Positions 8,114-16,596 of a stretch of 64,000 bases of DNA are shown here, piece after piece. Location: positions 1 through 64,000 of the forward strand of contig NZ_BMPP01000002.1 in NCBI RefSeq assembly GCF_014647655.1, written 5' to 3'. The notes under the pieces were generated by a model. That model saw only the letters and a program-made list of their open reading frames with translations. It was not told the origin of the DNA and did not search any database. The position numbers were made by a program, and so were the translations under genes. Every line of letters starts with the position of its first letter. Within the stretch, counting starts at the first letter, position 1. This stretch comes from Deinococcus malanensis. GTDB lineage: Bacteria; Deinococcota; Deinococci; Deinococcales; Deinococcaceae.

Positions 8114-10219
8114 TCAGATCTCCGCGTGGGCGGGCATGGCCCTGTCGCCCTTTTCACGCCTTGGAATGGTCAGGTTGGGCATCATCAGCGTGGCCAGCAG
8201 GGCCAGGAACGCCGCAAAGATGCAGTACAGATAGATGTGAGCCACAGACTCGGCAAACGCGACCTTGGCCGCCCGCGCGCTGGCCAGAGCGATCTTCTCG
8301 CCGTCACTGATGCCGCTCAGGGCGCGGCTCAGGGCCTGCTGCTCGGCCCGCCGGGCCGCCTGATCTTTGCCAGCGTCGAGCCCCTGACGGATGCCAGCAA
8401 GAAGTTGAGCGCGGACCTGTTGATCCTGAAGTGCCGGCGCAGGCACGGCACTGAGCCGCTCACGCAGGGCAGCAGGCAGTTGCGGGTTGGCCGCCACCGC
8501 TTTGACCCGGGCGGGTTCTCCGCTGCCCACGGCCGCAGCAATGGCGCTGTAAGTCTGGTCAAAACCGCTGCGTACGCCAGCCGCAACGCCCCCTTCCGGA
8601 ATCTGCGTGAACTGCGTTCTGGCCTCCTGAGGCAACGTGTTGTCCCCGCGCAGGGCAGCAATGGAGTCTCTGTCTCCGGTCTGCACCGCACTGGTCACGT
8701 TCTGCCTCAGTCTGGCAAAGCGCGCCCGGATCTCCTCGTTGCTGGGGGGGGAGGCGTTACGGTCTACCGGCCCATCATTTTCGCCCCGGGCCACCTGGGC
8801 ACTGATGCGGTGCAGGGTGGTGGCGACGGTGCCCGTGTTGGCGCTTGCCTGGGCAGCAAACGAAGTGCTGAGGTTTTCGGTCAGGCCGGTCGTGAGCAGT
8901 GCGCCAAAAATGGCCGTGCCGATGGTGCTGCCCATCTGCTGGAAAAACTGCCCGGCACTGGTCGCCACGCCCATCTCCCAGGGTTTGACCGAAAGCTGAA
9001 GGGCCGTGGTGTACAGCGGCATGGCCGGCCCGATGCCGAGACCCAGCAGCACCATGCGCAGAATCACGGAGTTGTAGCTGGTATCGGCGTTCAGGGTGGA
9101 CAGGAAGTAGAAGCCCAGCATCATCAGGCTCAGGCCAATCAGCATCAGTGGTTTGTAGCGGCCCATCCGGCTGGCAATCTGACCGCTCACGATGGCCCCG
9201 AAAATCAGACCAAAGGTCAGCGGAATGGTGGCCGTCCCGGCAGCCGTCGCACTGACACCCTGCACCTGCACCAGATAGAGGCTCAGGAACAGGATGGCGC
9301 CCAGGAACGCTGCGCCGAACAGAAAGCGGGCCAGTGAGCCCCACGCAAAGGTAGGATTACGAAACAGGTGCAGCGGGATGATGGGGCTGTCCACACGGCT
9401 TTCTACGAACAGGAAGGCGATCAGGCTCACAGCGCTGAGTCCGAAGAGCCCCCGCACCGTCGGGCTGGTCCAGGCATAGTTGCCGTCGGCGCCCCAGGTC
9501 AGGGCCAGCAGCAGGGGCACGGCGAACACCAGGATCAGGAATGCGCCGAGCCAGTCCACCTTGGCTTTGAGCCCACTCTGTAGCCGCGGCATCTTGAACC
9601 ATAGGAAGGCCAGGGCCAGTAGCCCCAGCGGAAGGTTGACGTAAAACACCCAGCGCCACGAGACGTAATCGGTCAGCCAGCCCCCCAGCAGCGGCCCGAT
9701 CACGCTGCTCAGCCCGAAGACGGCGCCGAAAAGCCCCTGGTACTTGGGCCGCTCGGCCGGCTCGAACAGGTCGGCGATGATGGCAAAGGCCACGGCACCC
9801 AGCGCCGCGCCGCCGGCACCCTGCAGGCCCCGGAACACGACCAGCTGCATCATGCCCCCACCAAACAGGTTGCCCAGGAAGGCCTCACCCGCCATTCCAC
9901 ACAGCATCGATCCGATCAGGAACACCACGATGCCGAACATCAGAACCGGCTTGCGCCCGTAAAGGTCAGACAGCTTGCCGTAGATAGGCACCAGCGCAGT
10001 GTTGGCCAGCAGGTACGCGGTGGTCACCCACGAGTACAGGTTCAGACCATTGAGCTCATCGATGATGCGCGGCATGGCGGTGCCGACAATCGTCTGGTCC
10101 AGCGCACTGAGAAACAGCCCCAGAAGCACACCAAAGAGGATCAACCGTTTGGTGGGCAGGTCCAGCGTCTTGCTGTAGTCGATGTGCCCTTCGGGCGCCG
10201 CCTGTGCAGACTGGCTCAT
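8114..10219 (-). CDS. DHA2-family (EmrB/QacA type) drug:proton antiporter with large extra loop
   Basis: 701 residues; the family is usually near 500. The first 480 residues contain about 13 hydrophobic segments and the family signatures: LDQTIVGTAMPRI in helix 1 (motif D1), GKLSDLYGRKP (motif A) and GPLLGGWLTD (motif C). About 190 hydrophilic residues follow, rich in Ala, Arg and Gln, and then one last membrane segment (IYLYCIFAAFLALLATLMM). The extension therefore lies between helices 13 and 14. ATG 10219 has AAGGAG upstream and overlaps the stop of the MarR gene. Export of toxic organic compounds under MarR control is the likely role. Confidence 0.88.
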   Translation of the reverse strand: MSQSAQAAPEGHIDYSKTLDLPTKRLILFGVLLGLFLSALDQTIVGTAMPRIIDELNGLNLYSWVTTAYLLANTALVPIYGKLSDLYGRKPVLMFGIVVFLIGSMLCGMAGEAFLGNLFGGGMMQLVVFRGLQGAGGAALGAVAFAIIADLFEPAERPKYQGLFGAVFGLSSVIGPLLGGWLTDYVSWRWVFYVNLPLGLLALAFLWFKMPRLQSGLKAKVDWLGAFLILVFAVPLLLALTWGADGNYAWTSPTVRGLFGLSAVSLIAFLFVESRVDSPIIPLHLFRNPTFAWGSLARFLFGAAFLGAILFLSLYLVQVQGVSATAAGTATIPLTFGLIFGAIVSGQIASRMGRYKPLMLIGLSLMMLGFYFLSTLNADTSYNSVILRMVLLGLGIGPAMPLYTTALQLSVKPWEMGVATSAGQFFQQMGSTIGTAIFGALLTTGLTENLSTSFAAQASANTGTVATTLHRISAQVARGENDGPVDRNASPPSNEEIRARFARLRQNVTSAVQTGDRDSIAALRGDNTLPQEARTQFTQIPEGGVAAGVRSGFDQTYSAIAAAVGSGEPARVKAVAANPQLPAALRERLSAVPAPALQDQQVRAQLLAGIRQGLDAGKDQAARRAEQQALSRALSGISDGEKIALASARAAKVAFAESVAHIYLYCIFAAFLALLATLMMPNLTIPRREKGDRAMPAHAEI

Positions 10220-10740
10220 GGGTTCTCCTTGAACGCGCAGGATTCGGGGTTGAGGGATTCGAGTTCCTGCAGCAGAGCCGCAACATGCCGAGCCGCGGCC
10301 TGAACCGTTTGGGGCTGCAGGTGGGCAAAGGTGCTGACATAGGCACCCATAAAGTTGCGGTCCATCTTGCCGAGCACGTCCAGGCTGGCTGGAGTGAGGG
10401 TCACGACCTTCTCGCGGCGGTTGTCCGGATTTTCCATGCGGGCCGCCAGGCCGCGCTGGACCAGCCGCTCGACGAGGTGACTGGCCGCCGGGACACTCAG
10501 ACGGGTCCGGGCCGACAGTTCAGTGACCGTCATCTCACCGCCGGCGCGCAGCTGGTGCAGGGCCGTCATCTGCGAAAAAGACAGGTCCAGATCCACCAGT
10601 TCCGCCTGCATGCCGTGCATGACCTGGCTGCTGATGTGCCGGTGCAGCTGCTTCATGACGTTGCCCAGCGCGGCTGCAGCCTCCAGGTTCGCGGCTGGAA
10701 GTTCCGGTTGCTCTTCAGCAGGGAGACGGCTCGGGTTCAT
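10216..10740 (-). CDS. MarR-family transcriptional regulator
   Basis: 174 residues with a winged-helix core: FSQMTALHQLR, then TVTELSARTRLSVPAASHLVERL as the helix-turn-helix region, and the wing NPDNRREKVVTLT. Its stop overlaps the ATG of the efflux transporter by four bases, so the two are co-translated. The usual arrangement is repression of both genes, relieved by a small phenolic or drug-like ligand. The inverted repeat at 10756-10777, just upstream of its ATG, is the natural operator candidate. Confidence 0.9.
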   Translation of the reverse strand: MNPSRLPAEEQPELPAANLEAAAALGNVMKQLHRHISSQVMHGMQAELVDLDLSFSQMTALHQLRAGGEMTVTELSARTRLSVPAASHLVERLVQRGLAARMENPDNRREKVVTLTPASLDVLGKMDRNFMGAYVSTFAHLQPQTVQAAARHVAALLQELESLNPESCAFKENP

Positions 10741-10755
10741 AGTTGCAACCTTAAA

Positions 10756-10777
10756 ACAGTCTTACACATAAGACAGT
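10756..10777 (-). promoter_or_regulatory. Inverted repeat, candidate MarR operator
   Basis: GTCTTA and TAAGAC face each other across CACA inside a 22-base imperfect palindrome, 15 bases upstream of the marR-type ATG. On the minus strand a TTGACA (10801-10806) lies upstream, and CATACT (10775-10780) overlaps the repeat edge, though their 20-base spacing is long. A protein bound here would block the promoter. Confidence 0.6.
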
Positions 10778-10961
10778 ATGGTGCTCTGGACTGTTTCGGG
10801 TGTCAAGGTACGCCGGATGGCGTACAGAGACGGTTCATCCAGGATTCGGATGACCAGATGGGCCTGGAAGTTTTGAGGAGTCGTTCCGGGTCCAGCACCA
10901 TGCCTGCCTGACAAAATCCCTTTCCCGCCGCAAGGTGTATCTCCTTACCACACATAAGGAA

Positions 10962-10989
10962 GCGACCATTGCCGGTCGGCAACGGTCGC
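10962..10989 (-). terminator. Hairpin after lysX
   Basis: GCGACCATTGCC and GGCAACGGTCGC pair with one mismatch around GGTC. The hairpin lies just past the lysX stop at 11010. Read on the minus strand it is followed by TTCCTTATG, a weak U-tract. Confidence 0.55.
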
Positions 10990-11009
10990 AACGTCATCTA
11001 TCTGCGCCC

Positions 11010-11876
11010 TCAGGCCAGAGCGTGGTCATTCAGCAGACTGATGGCGTACTCTCCCATCCTGCGCGGAATATTGACGCCGGTGGTGGACACGCTGTTCTTG
11101 AACTCCATGGTGTGGTTGATCTCAATCACCAGCAGGCCGCGCTCGGGGTCCTCTACCAGATCTATGGCCACGATCTGCCCATCGACAGCCCTGGCCGAAC
11201 GCAGCGCCAGATCGGCGATCTCCGGCGTGACCGGGCAATTGCTGGCCCGGGCGCCGCGGGCCGTGTTGGTAATCCAGTGCTCGCTGGTGCGGTAGATGGC
11301 ACCGATACACTCGCCGCCGACCACAAAGGCGCGGATATCGCGCTCGGGCTTGTTGACCAGTTCCTGCACGTAGAAGACGCCATGTTGAGGCCCGCCCAGC
11401 ACTTCCTTGTGCTCGATCACGGCTTCGGCGGCGTCACGGTCGTTCAGGCGGCTGACCATCCGGCCCCAGGACCCCACCGTAGGTTTCAGGACCACCGGAT
11501 AGCCCAAGCTCTCGATCAGTTGCAGGGCGCTTTCGCCGTCGAAGGCCACTCCCGTGCGTGGGGTGGCGATTCCCGCGGCGTGCAGGCGCGAGTTCGTGGC
11601 GAGCTTGTCGCCGCACAGCTCGATGACATGCGCGGGGTTGATGACTCTGACCCCAAAAGCTTCCAGAGCGCGGGTTACCGCGTGCCCGCGCGTCTGGCTC
11701 ACGCAGCGCTCGATGGCGACCTTCCAGGGCACCTGAGCGGCACCCTGCTGGTCAAACGTCACGTTCAGGTGCGGGGCATAGACCTTGTCGTAAGGCACCC
11801 CCAGGTCATCGAGCGCCTCGAAGAGCATCTTCTCGTCGGGGCGGATGCGGTCGTAAATAACGGCGAGGTTGGCCAT
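11010..11876 (-). CDS. lysX: LysX: alpha-aminoadipate--LysW ligase
   Basis: A 288-residue ATP-grasp enzyme of the RimK/LysX type. In the aminoadipate route to lysine it joins the amino group of alpha-aminoadipate to the C-terminal Glu of the carrier LysW. Seen here: the ATP-grasp lysine segment [32 protein letters not shown], the family stretch [12 protein letters not shown] and the metal-binding [11 protein letters not shown] near the C-terminus. The start at 11876 (MANLAVIYD) matches the family N-terminus. It is last in an operon after lysW, and the 84-base gap holds a strong hairpin. Confidence 0.93.
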   Translation of the reverse strand: MANLAVIYDRIRPDEKMLFEALDDLGVPYDKVYAPHLNVTFDQQGAAQVPWKVAIERCVSQTRGHAVTRALEAFGVRVINPAHVIELCGDKLATNSRLHAAGIATPRTGVAFDGESALQLIESLGYPVVLKPTVGSWGRMVSRLNDRDAAEAVIEHKEVLGGPQHGVFYVQELVNKPERDIRAFVVGGECIGAIYRTSEHWITNTARGARASNCPVTPEIADLALRSARAVDGQIVAIDLVEDPERGLLVIEINHTMEFKNSVSTTGVNIPRRMGEYAISLLNDHALA

Positions 11877-11904
11877 AAGCGGTCTCGGGACAAGGCTCAA
11901 GGGC

Positions 11905-11946
11905 GGCGCGGTCAGGCAGCACTTGCGGGCTGCACCTGACCGCGCC
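11905..11946 (-). promoter_or_regulatory. Strong hairpin between lysW and lysX
   Basis: GGCGCGGTCAGG (11905-11916) pairs perfectly with CCTGACCGCGCC (11935-11946), and CAGC/GCTG continue the stem inside. No U-run follows on the minus strand, so it is less likely a simple terminator. It could protect the lysW message from decay or lower lysX expression relative to the carrier, which would be needed in excess. Confidence 0.65.
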
Positions 11947-11960
11947 GGGTCCCCTAAGAC

Positions 11961-12134
11961 TTACTCGCCCCAGTCCTCCGCTTCCTGCGGCGCGGCTTCC
12001 AGGCGGGGCGGATCGACCGACACAACTTCGTATTCCACGCCGGTTTCATCGTCAATGACCAGCTCGCCGAGTTCAGGGTTGGTCAGCTCGATGGTGGCAC
12101 CGGTATCGGGGTTTTCAAATTGAATTACAGACAT
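11961..12134 (-). CDS. lysW: LysW-type amino-group carrier protein lacking zinc cysteines
   Basis: 57 residues. ATG 12134 has TAAGGAG five bases upstream. The acidic tail ends in EDWGE, the signature of LysW, whose last Glu side chain carries the lysine precursor. The middle (NPELGEL, then VSVDPPRLE) also matches LysW. The two CxxC pairs that bind zinc in the Thermus protein are absent: the equivalent spots read NPDT and DDET. It lies between a double zinc-ribbon gene and lysX, the partner enzyme. Family assignment is strong; how the fold is kept without zinc is open. Confidence 0.85.
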   Translation of the reverse strand: MSVIQFENPDTGATIELTNPELGELVIDDETGVEYEVVSVDPPRLEAAPQEAEDWGE

Positions 12135-12190
12135 ACTTACTCCTTACAGTTGCTAGGTTAAAGTATCCTTTGATTTCCAAATGTTATTGT

Positions 12191-12532
12191 CTAGGCAGGT
12201 CCAGCGGTTTCTTCAAACTCCAGTTCAATTCGCGCCCGGCAGTGGGGGCATTCAACCACGCTGACCGTGGCTCCGTCCCCGCTCTCGATGACCGGCGCCG
12301 CGTCGATCATCTCGTCGGTAACGTCAAATTCCTCTCCGCAGCTGGGGCACTGGGTCAGGACTCCCATCAGCTCGAGCTCAAAGTCCTCGCCGGGGGCGTT
12401 GCGGGTTACTTCCATTTCCGCGTTGCAGGAGTCACACACGATGACATCTCCCACCTGCAGTTCGGCACGATCGGCGTCTGTCAGCTCTAGGACTTCCGCA
12501 CACACGGGACAGTCAATTTCCAGGGTCGGCAT
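12191..12532 (-). CDS. Tandem zinc-ribbon protein, LysW-related
   Basis: 113 residues with two ribbon units. Unit 1 has CPVC and CDSC spaced as in LysW, with similar flanks (EVLELTDAD, NAEMEV). Unit 2 has CPSC and CPHC. The EDWGE tail that carries the substrate in LysW is missing; the protein ends EFEETAGPA. ATG 12532 has TACACT at 12539-12544, six bases upstream, so it can be made from its own leaderless message as well as from the operon. It lies between lysU and lysW. It may be a degenerate carrier, a partner of the cysteine-free LysW, or an unrelated zinc protein. Confidence 0.8.
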   Translation of the reverse strand: MPTLEIDCPVCAEVLELTDADRAELQVGDVIVCDSCNAEMEVTRNAPGEDFELELMGVLTQCPSCGEEFDVTDEMIDAAPVIESGDGATVSVVECPHCRARIELEFEETAGPA

Positions 12533-12560
12533 GCCTTCAGTGTAGGACGTGTCTCCCCTT

Positions 12561-13088
12561 TCAGTTGGGCCCTTCAGCGGGCACACGCTCCCCGGGAAAG
12601 CGGCCATATTTCTTGAAGAATGCCAGGATGCTGCCCTCGGCCAGCGCCTCCCGCAGGAACTCCGGCGGAGGCGGCAGCTGCACCGTTCCGCTCCGTGCGC
12701 CTTCGCCTGAATAGGTCAGAAGGCCGGTGTTGATGTCCAGCGACACCTCGTCCCTGTCTTCCAGCAGGCCGGTCAGGTCGTGCTCGAAAGCCGGAATACC
12801 GAGGTTCAGCAGATTGCGGTAGTGAATGCGCGCGAAGCTCGGGGCCACAATGCCGCCAATCTGAAGCTTTTTGAGCGCCTGCGGAGCATATTCGCGGCTG
12901 GAGCCCAAACCCCAGTTTCGCCCCCCGATCAGCAGGTCTCCGGGCTGCACCTGCGAGGCGAATTCCGGGCGGATGTAGTGGAAGGCGAAGGTCTGGAACA
13001 CATCCTCGCCGGCCATAAACGGTGCGAACTTGCCGGGCAGGATGTCGTCCGTATTCACGCTGTCGCCAAACTTCCAGACACGTGGCAT
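12561..13088 (-). CDS. lysU: Homoaconitate hydratase small subunit (LysU)
   Basis: 175 residues, the swivel domain of a two-subunit aconitase-family enzyme. It shows the family stretch FGDSVNTDDILPGKF near the start, then GGRNWGLGSSREYAPQAL, where the Gly-Ser-Ser-Arg loop contacts the substrate. With LysT it should convert homocitrate to homoisocitrate in lysine synthesis. Its ATG shares one base with the stop of lysT, so the two are translationally coupled. A leucine (isopropylmalate) role is possible from sequence alone; the lysW-lysX context favours lysine. Confidence 0.88.
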   Translation of the reverse strand: MPRVWKFGDSVNTDDILPGKFAPFMAGEDVFQTFAFHYIRPEFASQVQPGDLLIGGRNWGLGSSREYAPQALKKLQIGGIVAPSFARIHYRNLLNLGIPAFEHDLTGLLEDRDEVSLDINTGLLTYSGEGARSGTVQLPPPPEFLREALAEGSILAFFKKYGRFPGERVPAEGPN

Positions 13089-14365
13089 CAGGCGACCGCC
13101 CCGGACAGGTCGGCGGGCAGGGCAATTCTCCCCATCACGGCCGTGGCTGCGGCCACCGCAGGGCTGGCCAGATAGATCTGGGCGTCCTTGTCCCCCATGC
13201 GACCGATGAAGTTGCGGTTGGACGTGCTGACGCACACCTCACCCGGCGCCAGGACGCCCTGGTGACGTCCCATGCACGGACCGCAACCGGGGGTTCCCAG
13301 GACTGCTCCGGCACGTTGCAGCGTCAGCAGGGTGCCGTCCACCATCGCCTGTTCCATTACCTGACTGCTGGCCGGAATCACCAGCAGACGGGTATTCGGG
13401 CTGACGCGCCGGTCGCGGAGCACGTCGGCAGCCGCGTGCAGGTCCTCAATGCGTCCGTTGGTGCAGGTTCCGATAAACACCTGATCGACCTTGAGGCCCC
13501 GCAGCTGTGCCACGTCATGCACGTTATCCACTTCGCTCGGGGCACTCATGCGCGGGTTCAGGGCGCTCAGGTCCAGCGTGATGTCGCGGACATAGGTAGC
13601 ACCCTCGTCGGGATACACCCACTCGGGCACGTCATAGCCGTAACTGGTCAGGATCTCGCCGCCCGGCACCACCAGCCCGGCCTTAGCTCCGGCCTCGACA
13701 CACAGGTTGGCCAGCGTCATGCGTTCGCCGCGCGTAAAGCGGTCGCCGGCGTGCATCTCGATGCTCTGGTAGGTGGCGCCGTCGGCCCCCAGCACCCGGA
13801 TCATCTCCAGGGCGACGTCCTTGGCGGTCACGCCGGGCCGCAGCTCACCTGTGAAGCTGACCTTGACGCTTTCAGGCACCTTCAGCCAGGTTTTCCCGCT
13901 GGCTGCCGCAAGGGCAATGTCGGTGGCACCCATGCCGGACCCGAAGGCAGCCACCGCGCCGTAGGTGGTGGAGTGGCTGTCGGACCCCAGCACGATCCAG
14001 CCGGGCCGCGCCAGATTCTCCTCGACCAGCACCTGATGGCAGATCCCCCGTCCGACGTCGAAGAGCCTAACACCCGTCTGGGCCGCATATTCACGGGCTT
14101 CCTTCTGGGCCTGGGCCACCGACACGGTGCTGGCCGGGGCCACGTGGTCAATCACGATGCTGACGCGCTCGGGGTACTTGGGCACCGCGGTCAGGTCGCG
14201 CTGCATCCGTTCGATAAAGCTCTGGGCAATCGAATCCACGACCATCACCTGGTCGACGTCCACCACCGCAAGGTCGCCGGCGTAGACGGTCTGATCACCA
14301 CGTCTGGACAGAATTTTCTCCGCCATGGTCTGCGGGCGGAAGGGCAAGGCAGTCATGTCCGGCAT
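13088..14365 (-). CDS. lysT: Homoaconitate hydratase large subunit (LysT)
   Basis: 425 residues, the iron-sulfur catalytic subunit. GSDSHSTTYGA is the aconitase-family signature. The three [4Fe-4S] ligands are in IGTCTNGR and TPGCGPC. The length fits the split archaeal/Thermus type rather than the 470-residue LeuC type. It is first in the operon lysT-lysU-ribbon-lysW-lysX. The order lysT-lysU-lysW-lysX is that of Thermus thermophilus, with one added gene. Starts at 14365 or 14356 are both open. TACGCT on the minus strand at 14388-14393 may be the -10 box. Confidence 0.9.
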   Translation of the reverse strand: MPDMTALPFRPQTMAEKILSRRGDQTVYAGDLAVVDVDQVMVVDSIAQSFIERMQRDLTAVPKYPERVSIVIDHVAPASTVSVAQAQKEAREYAAQTGVRLFDVGRGICHQVLVEENLARPGWIVLGSDSHSTTYGAVAAFGSGMGATDIALAAASGKTWLKVPESVKVSFTGELRPGVTAKDVALEMIRVLGADGATYQSIEMHAGDRFTRGERMTLANLCVEAGAKAGLVVPGGEILTSYGYDVPEWVYPDEGATYVRDITLDLSALNPRMSAPSEVDNVHDVAQLRGLKVDQVFIGTCTNGRIEDLHAAADVLRDRRVSPNTRLLVIPASSQVMEQAMVDGTLLTLQRAGAVLGTPGCGPCMGRHQGVLAPGEVCVSTSNRNFIGRMGDKDAQIYLASPAVAAATAVMGRIALPADLSGAVA

Positions 14366-14533
14366 TCTGGCGTGTTTTCACGGCCTCAGCGTAAGATTGA
14401 CTGGAATTCACGCCATTCGCCTGTCATTTGCAAATAGGGTGCCCAACAAGGTGGCGGCCCATCACCTCTCCTCTGTGTATCGACGGTGCCCGCCGCCCCG
14501 TAAGAAGCGACCAGCGCCGCTATGCTGAGGGCT

Positions 14534-15028
14534 ATGGTGAAGCTCGACGAAACCGCCCTCCCCGGAGTAGGGGTCCGTTATGACTTCGACGGGCGCTATG
14601 GCAAGCGCGTGGGCGTGATCACGCACCGCGACGGCCGCCGTGAGATTTTCGTGTCGCGCCGCGACGACCCGGATGCCTGTGCCATGAGCATCGTGCTGGC
14701 CGACGACGAATCTGAAGCGGTGGCCGATCTGCTTGGCGGCAGCACAGTGACGCGCCGGATGAGCCAGAGCATGCAGGACATCGAGGGTCTGGCCATGGAC
14801 TGGCTGCCGTTTGAAGCGAGCAGTCCCTACGCGGGCCACCCTCTGGGCGACACCATGATGCGGACCCGGACCGGAGCCAGCATCGTGGCGGTCATGCGCG
14901 ACGGCCACGCCATCCCTGCCCCGGGGCCGGAGTTCCCGCTGCAGGCCGGCGATACGGTGGTTGTCGTGGGTACACCCAACGGGGTCACCCGCGCCGCCCA
15001 GTTGCTCCGCGGCACCTTCTCCGGCTGA
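14534..15028 (+). CDS. Regulatory subunit of a cation/proton antiporter (KhtT-like)
   Basis: 164 residues. The last 75 or so form an RCK_C/TrkA_C domain (PLGDTMMRTRTGASIVAVMR, then AGDTVVVVGTP), the ligand-binding module that gates K+/H+ antiporters. The N-terminal half matches the short domain of KhtT-type proteins. Start at ATG 14534: TATGCT at 14521-14526 stands seven bases upstream, a leaderless pattern. The antiporter gene follows after 75 bases, as in khtT-khtU. Confidence 0.82.
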   Translation: MVKLDETALPGVGVRYDFDGRYGKRVGVITHRDGRREIFVSRRDDPDACAMSIVLADDESEAVADLLGGSTVTRRMSQSMQDIEGLAMDWLPFEASSPYAGHPLGDTMMRTRTGASIVAVMRDGHAIPAPGPEFPLQAGDTVVVVGTPNGVTRAAQLLRGTFSG

Positions 15029-15103
15029 TCCGGTACCACTCTGCACCTTCCTTCTGCTGCACGCCGCTGACCGGCCTGCCTCTTCTTTCACCGGAGGTCC
15101 GAC

Positions 15104-16270
15104 GTGCCCCTAGGACAACTGTTTCTCGAACTTGGTGCCGTGATTCTGGCCCTGGCCCTGGTGGGCCGCGCAGCCGGGCGACTGGGAATCACCCCGATCC
15201 CGCTGTACCTGCTGGCCGGCATTGGTCTGGGTGCGCTCTTCCATCTGGGTGACGCTCCGGAGGAATTCATCCACACCGGCGCCGAAATTGGCGCCGTCCT
15301 GCTGCTGTTCACCCTGGGCCTGGAGTACACCAGCCAGGAGCTGCGAGACAACCTGCAGACTCACCGCCGCATGGGCCTGCTGGATCTGGCGCTTAACTTC
15401 ACCCCCGGGGTGGTGGCCGGGGTTCTGCTGGGCTTCACACCTCTGGCTTCGGTTCTGCTGGGCGGCGTCACCTACCTGACCAGCAGCGGCATCGCCAGCA
15501 AGATCCTGGCCGACCTGGGCCGGCTGGGCAACCGCGAGACGCCGGTCATCCTGGCTGTCTGCGTTCTGGAGGATGTGGTCATGGCGGCCTACCTGCCGGT
15601 GGTGGCTGCCCTGCTGATCGGCGGCACCCTGGTGGCGATCGGTGTGAACCTGATGGTGGCGCTGGGGGCGTTCGCCCTGGCCTTTTTCCTTGCGCTGAAA
15701 TACGGCCATGTGCTCAGCCGTTTCATGAACGTGGAGAGCGATGAGGCCCTGCTGCTGGGCGTGCTGGGGCTGGTGCTGCTGGTGGCGGGGATCGCCGACC
15801 TGCTCAAGGTCAGCGCGGCCATCGGGGCCTTTCTGGTCGGGATTGCCCTGTCCGGTGAAGTTGCCGACCGCGCCCGCCATCAGGTCGAACCGCTCCGCAA
15901 CCTGTTTGCGGCGGTGTTTTTCGTGTTCTTCGGGCTGCAGCTGAACCTCAGCAGTGTGCCCGGGGTGCTGCTGCCCGCCACGCTGCTGGCCCTGGTGACC
16001 AGTGTGACCAAGTTCATCGTGGGATGGCGCGGCGCCGCGCGGGCCGGCGTCCAGGCCCGGGGCCGGTTCCGCGCGGGCACCACTCTGATTCCCCGGGGCG
16101 AATTCAGCATTCTGATTGCCGGCCTGGGGCTGGGCATTGCTCCCAGCCTGGGTCCTCTGGCTGCCGTCTATGTCCTGCTGACAGCCATGATCGGGCCGGT
16201 GCTGACGCGCTTCGATGCTCAGCTGGTGCCCCTGCTGGACCGGAAAAAGCAGGCGACTCCTGCCGGGTAG
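15104..16270 (+). CDS. CPA2-family cation/proton antiporter (KhtU/KefB-like)
   Basis: 388 residues, almost wholly hydrophobic, with about 11-12 membrane segments. The family markers are LLLFTLGLEYTSQEL in helix 3-4, TYLTSSGIASKIL, CVLEDVVMA with an Asp at the ion site, and RGEFSILIAG near the end. GTG 15104 follows GGAGGT by five bases. It has no cytoplasmic NAD-binding domain of its own; the separate protein encoded upstream supplies the control domain. It likely exports K+ (or Na+) in exchange for H+ during alkaline or osmotic stress. Confidence 0.88.
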   Translation: MPLGQLFLELGAVILALALVGRAAGRLGITPIPLYLLAGIGLGALFHLGDAPEEFIHTGAEIGAVLLLFTLGLEYTSQELRDNLQTHRRMGLLDLALNFTPGVVAGVLLGFTPLASVLLGGVTYLTSSGIASKILADLGRLGNRETPVILAVCVLEDVVMAAYLPVVAALLIGGTLVAIGVNLMVALGAFALAFFLALKYGHVLSRFMNVESDEALLLGVLGLVLLVAGIADLLKVSAAIGAFLVGIALSGEVADRARHQVEPLRNLFAAVFFVFFGLQLNLSSVPGVLLPATLLALVTSVTKFIVGWRGAARAGVQARGRFRAGTTLIPRGEFSILIAGLGLGIAPSLGPLAAVYVLLTAMIGPVLTRFDAQLVPLLDRKKQATPAG

Positions 16271-16596
16271 GTCCGGCCGGTCGGGACGGGGTTTGCTTCT
16301 TGCATAGCGGGATTGCCGTGAACCTGACTTGCCGCTTCAAAACGGTACGGAAGTCATGCCGGTCTATCCGGCATGACCATGTTTTCGTCCGGAGGCTCTT
16401 CCCTACTTAACGCGACTTTTGGTGGATTTCGCTGGAGATACATCGAATGCGCTTCTGGTGAGAATGGGAGGCCTCTGGTCAGACTCAGATCAGCTCATGA
16501 AGTCCGCCCTAAAGGCAGACCTTCATTTTCTTGATCTATGTGACAGGCGGCACAGAGTGATTCACATAGACAATGCCCGGTAGAGGTGAATGGAAT
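16271..16596. other. 326-base intergenic stretch
   Basis: It holds the terminator of the antiporter operon (16353-16377) and, at the right end, the ribosome site of the ferritin-like gene (AGAGGTGA at 16582-16589). A weak -10-like CATAGA lies at 16565-16570. I see no gene, repeat or RNA structure in the remainder. Confidence 0.6.
16353..16377 (+). terminator. Terminator of the antiporter operon
   Basis: GTCATGCCGG and CCGGCATGAC pair perfectly around TCTAT and are followed by CATGTTTTCG. The hairpin lies 82 bases past the antiporter stop. Confidence 0.75.

Noticed and set aside
13022..14437. 471-codon plus-strand frame
   Set aside because: Antisense to lysT/lysU. G+C-rich codons leave long empty frames on the opposite strand, and the translation has no recognisable domain.
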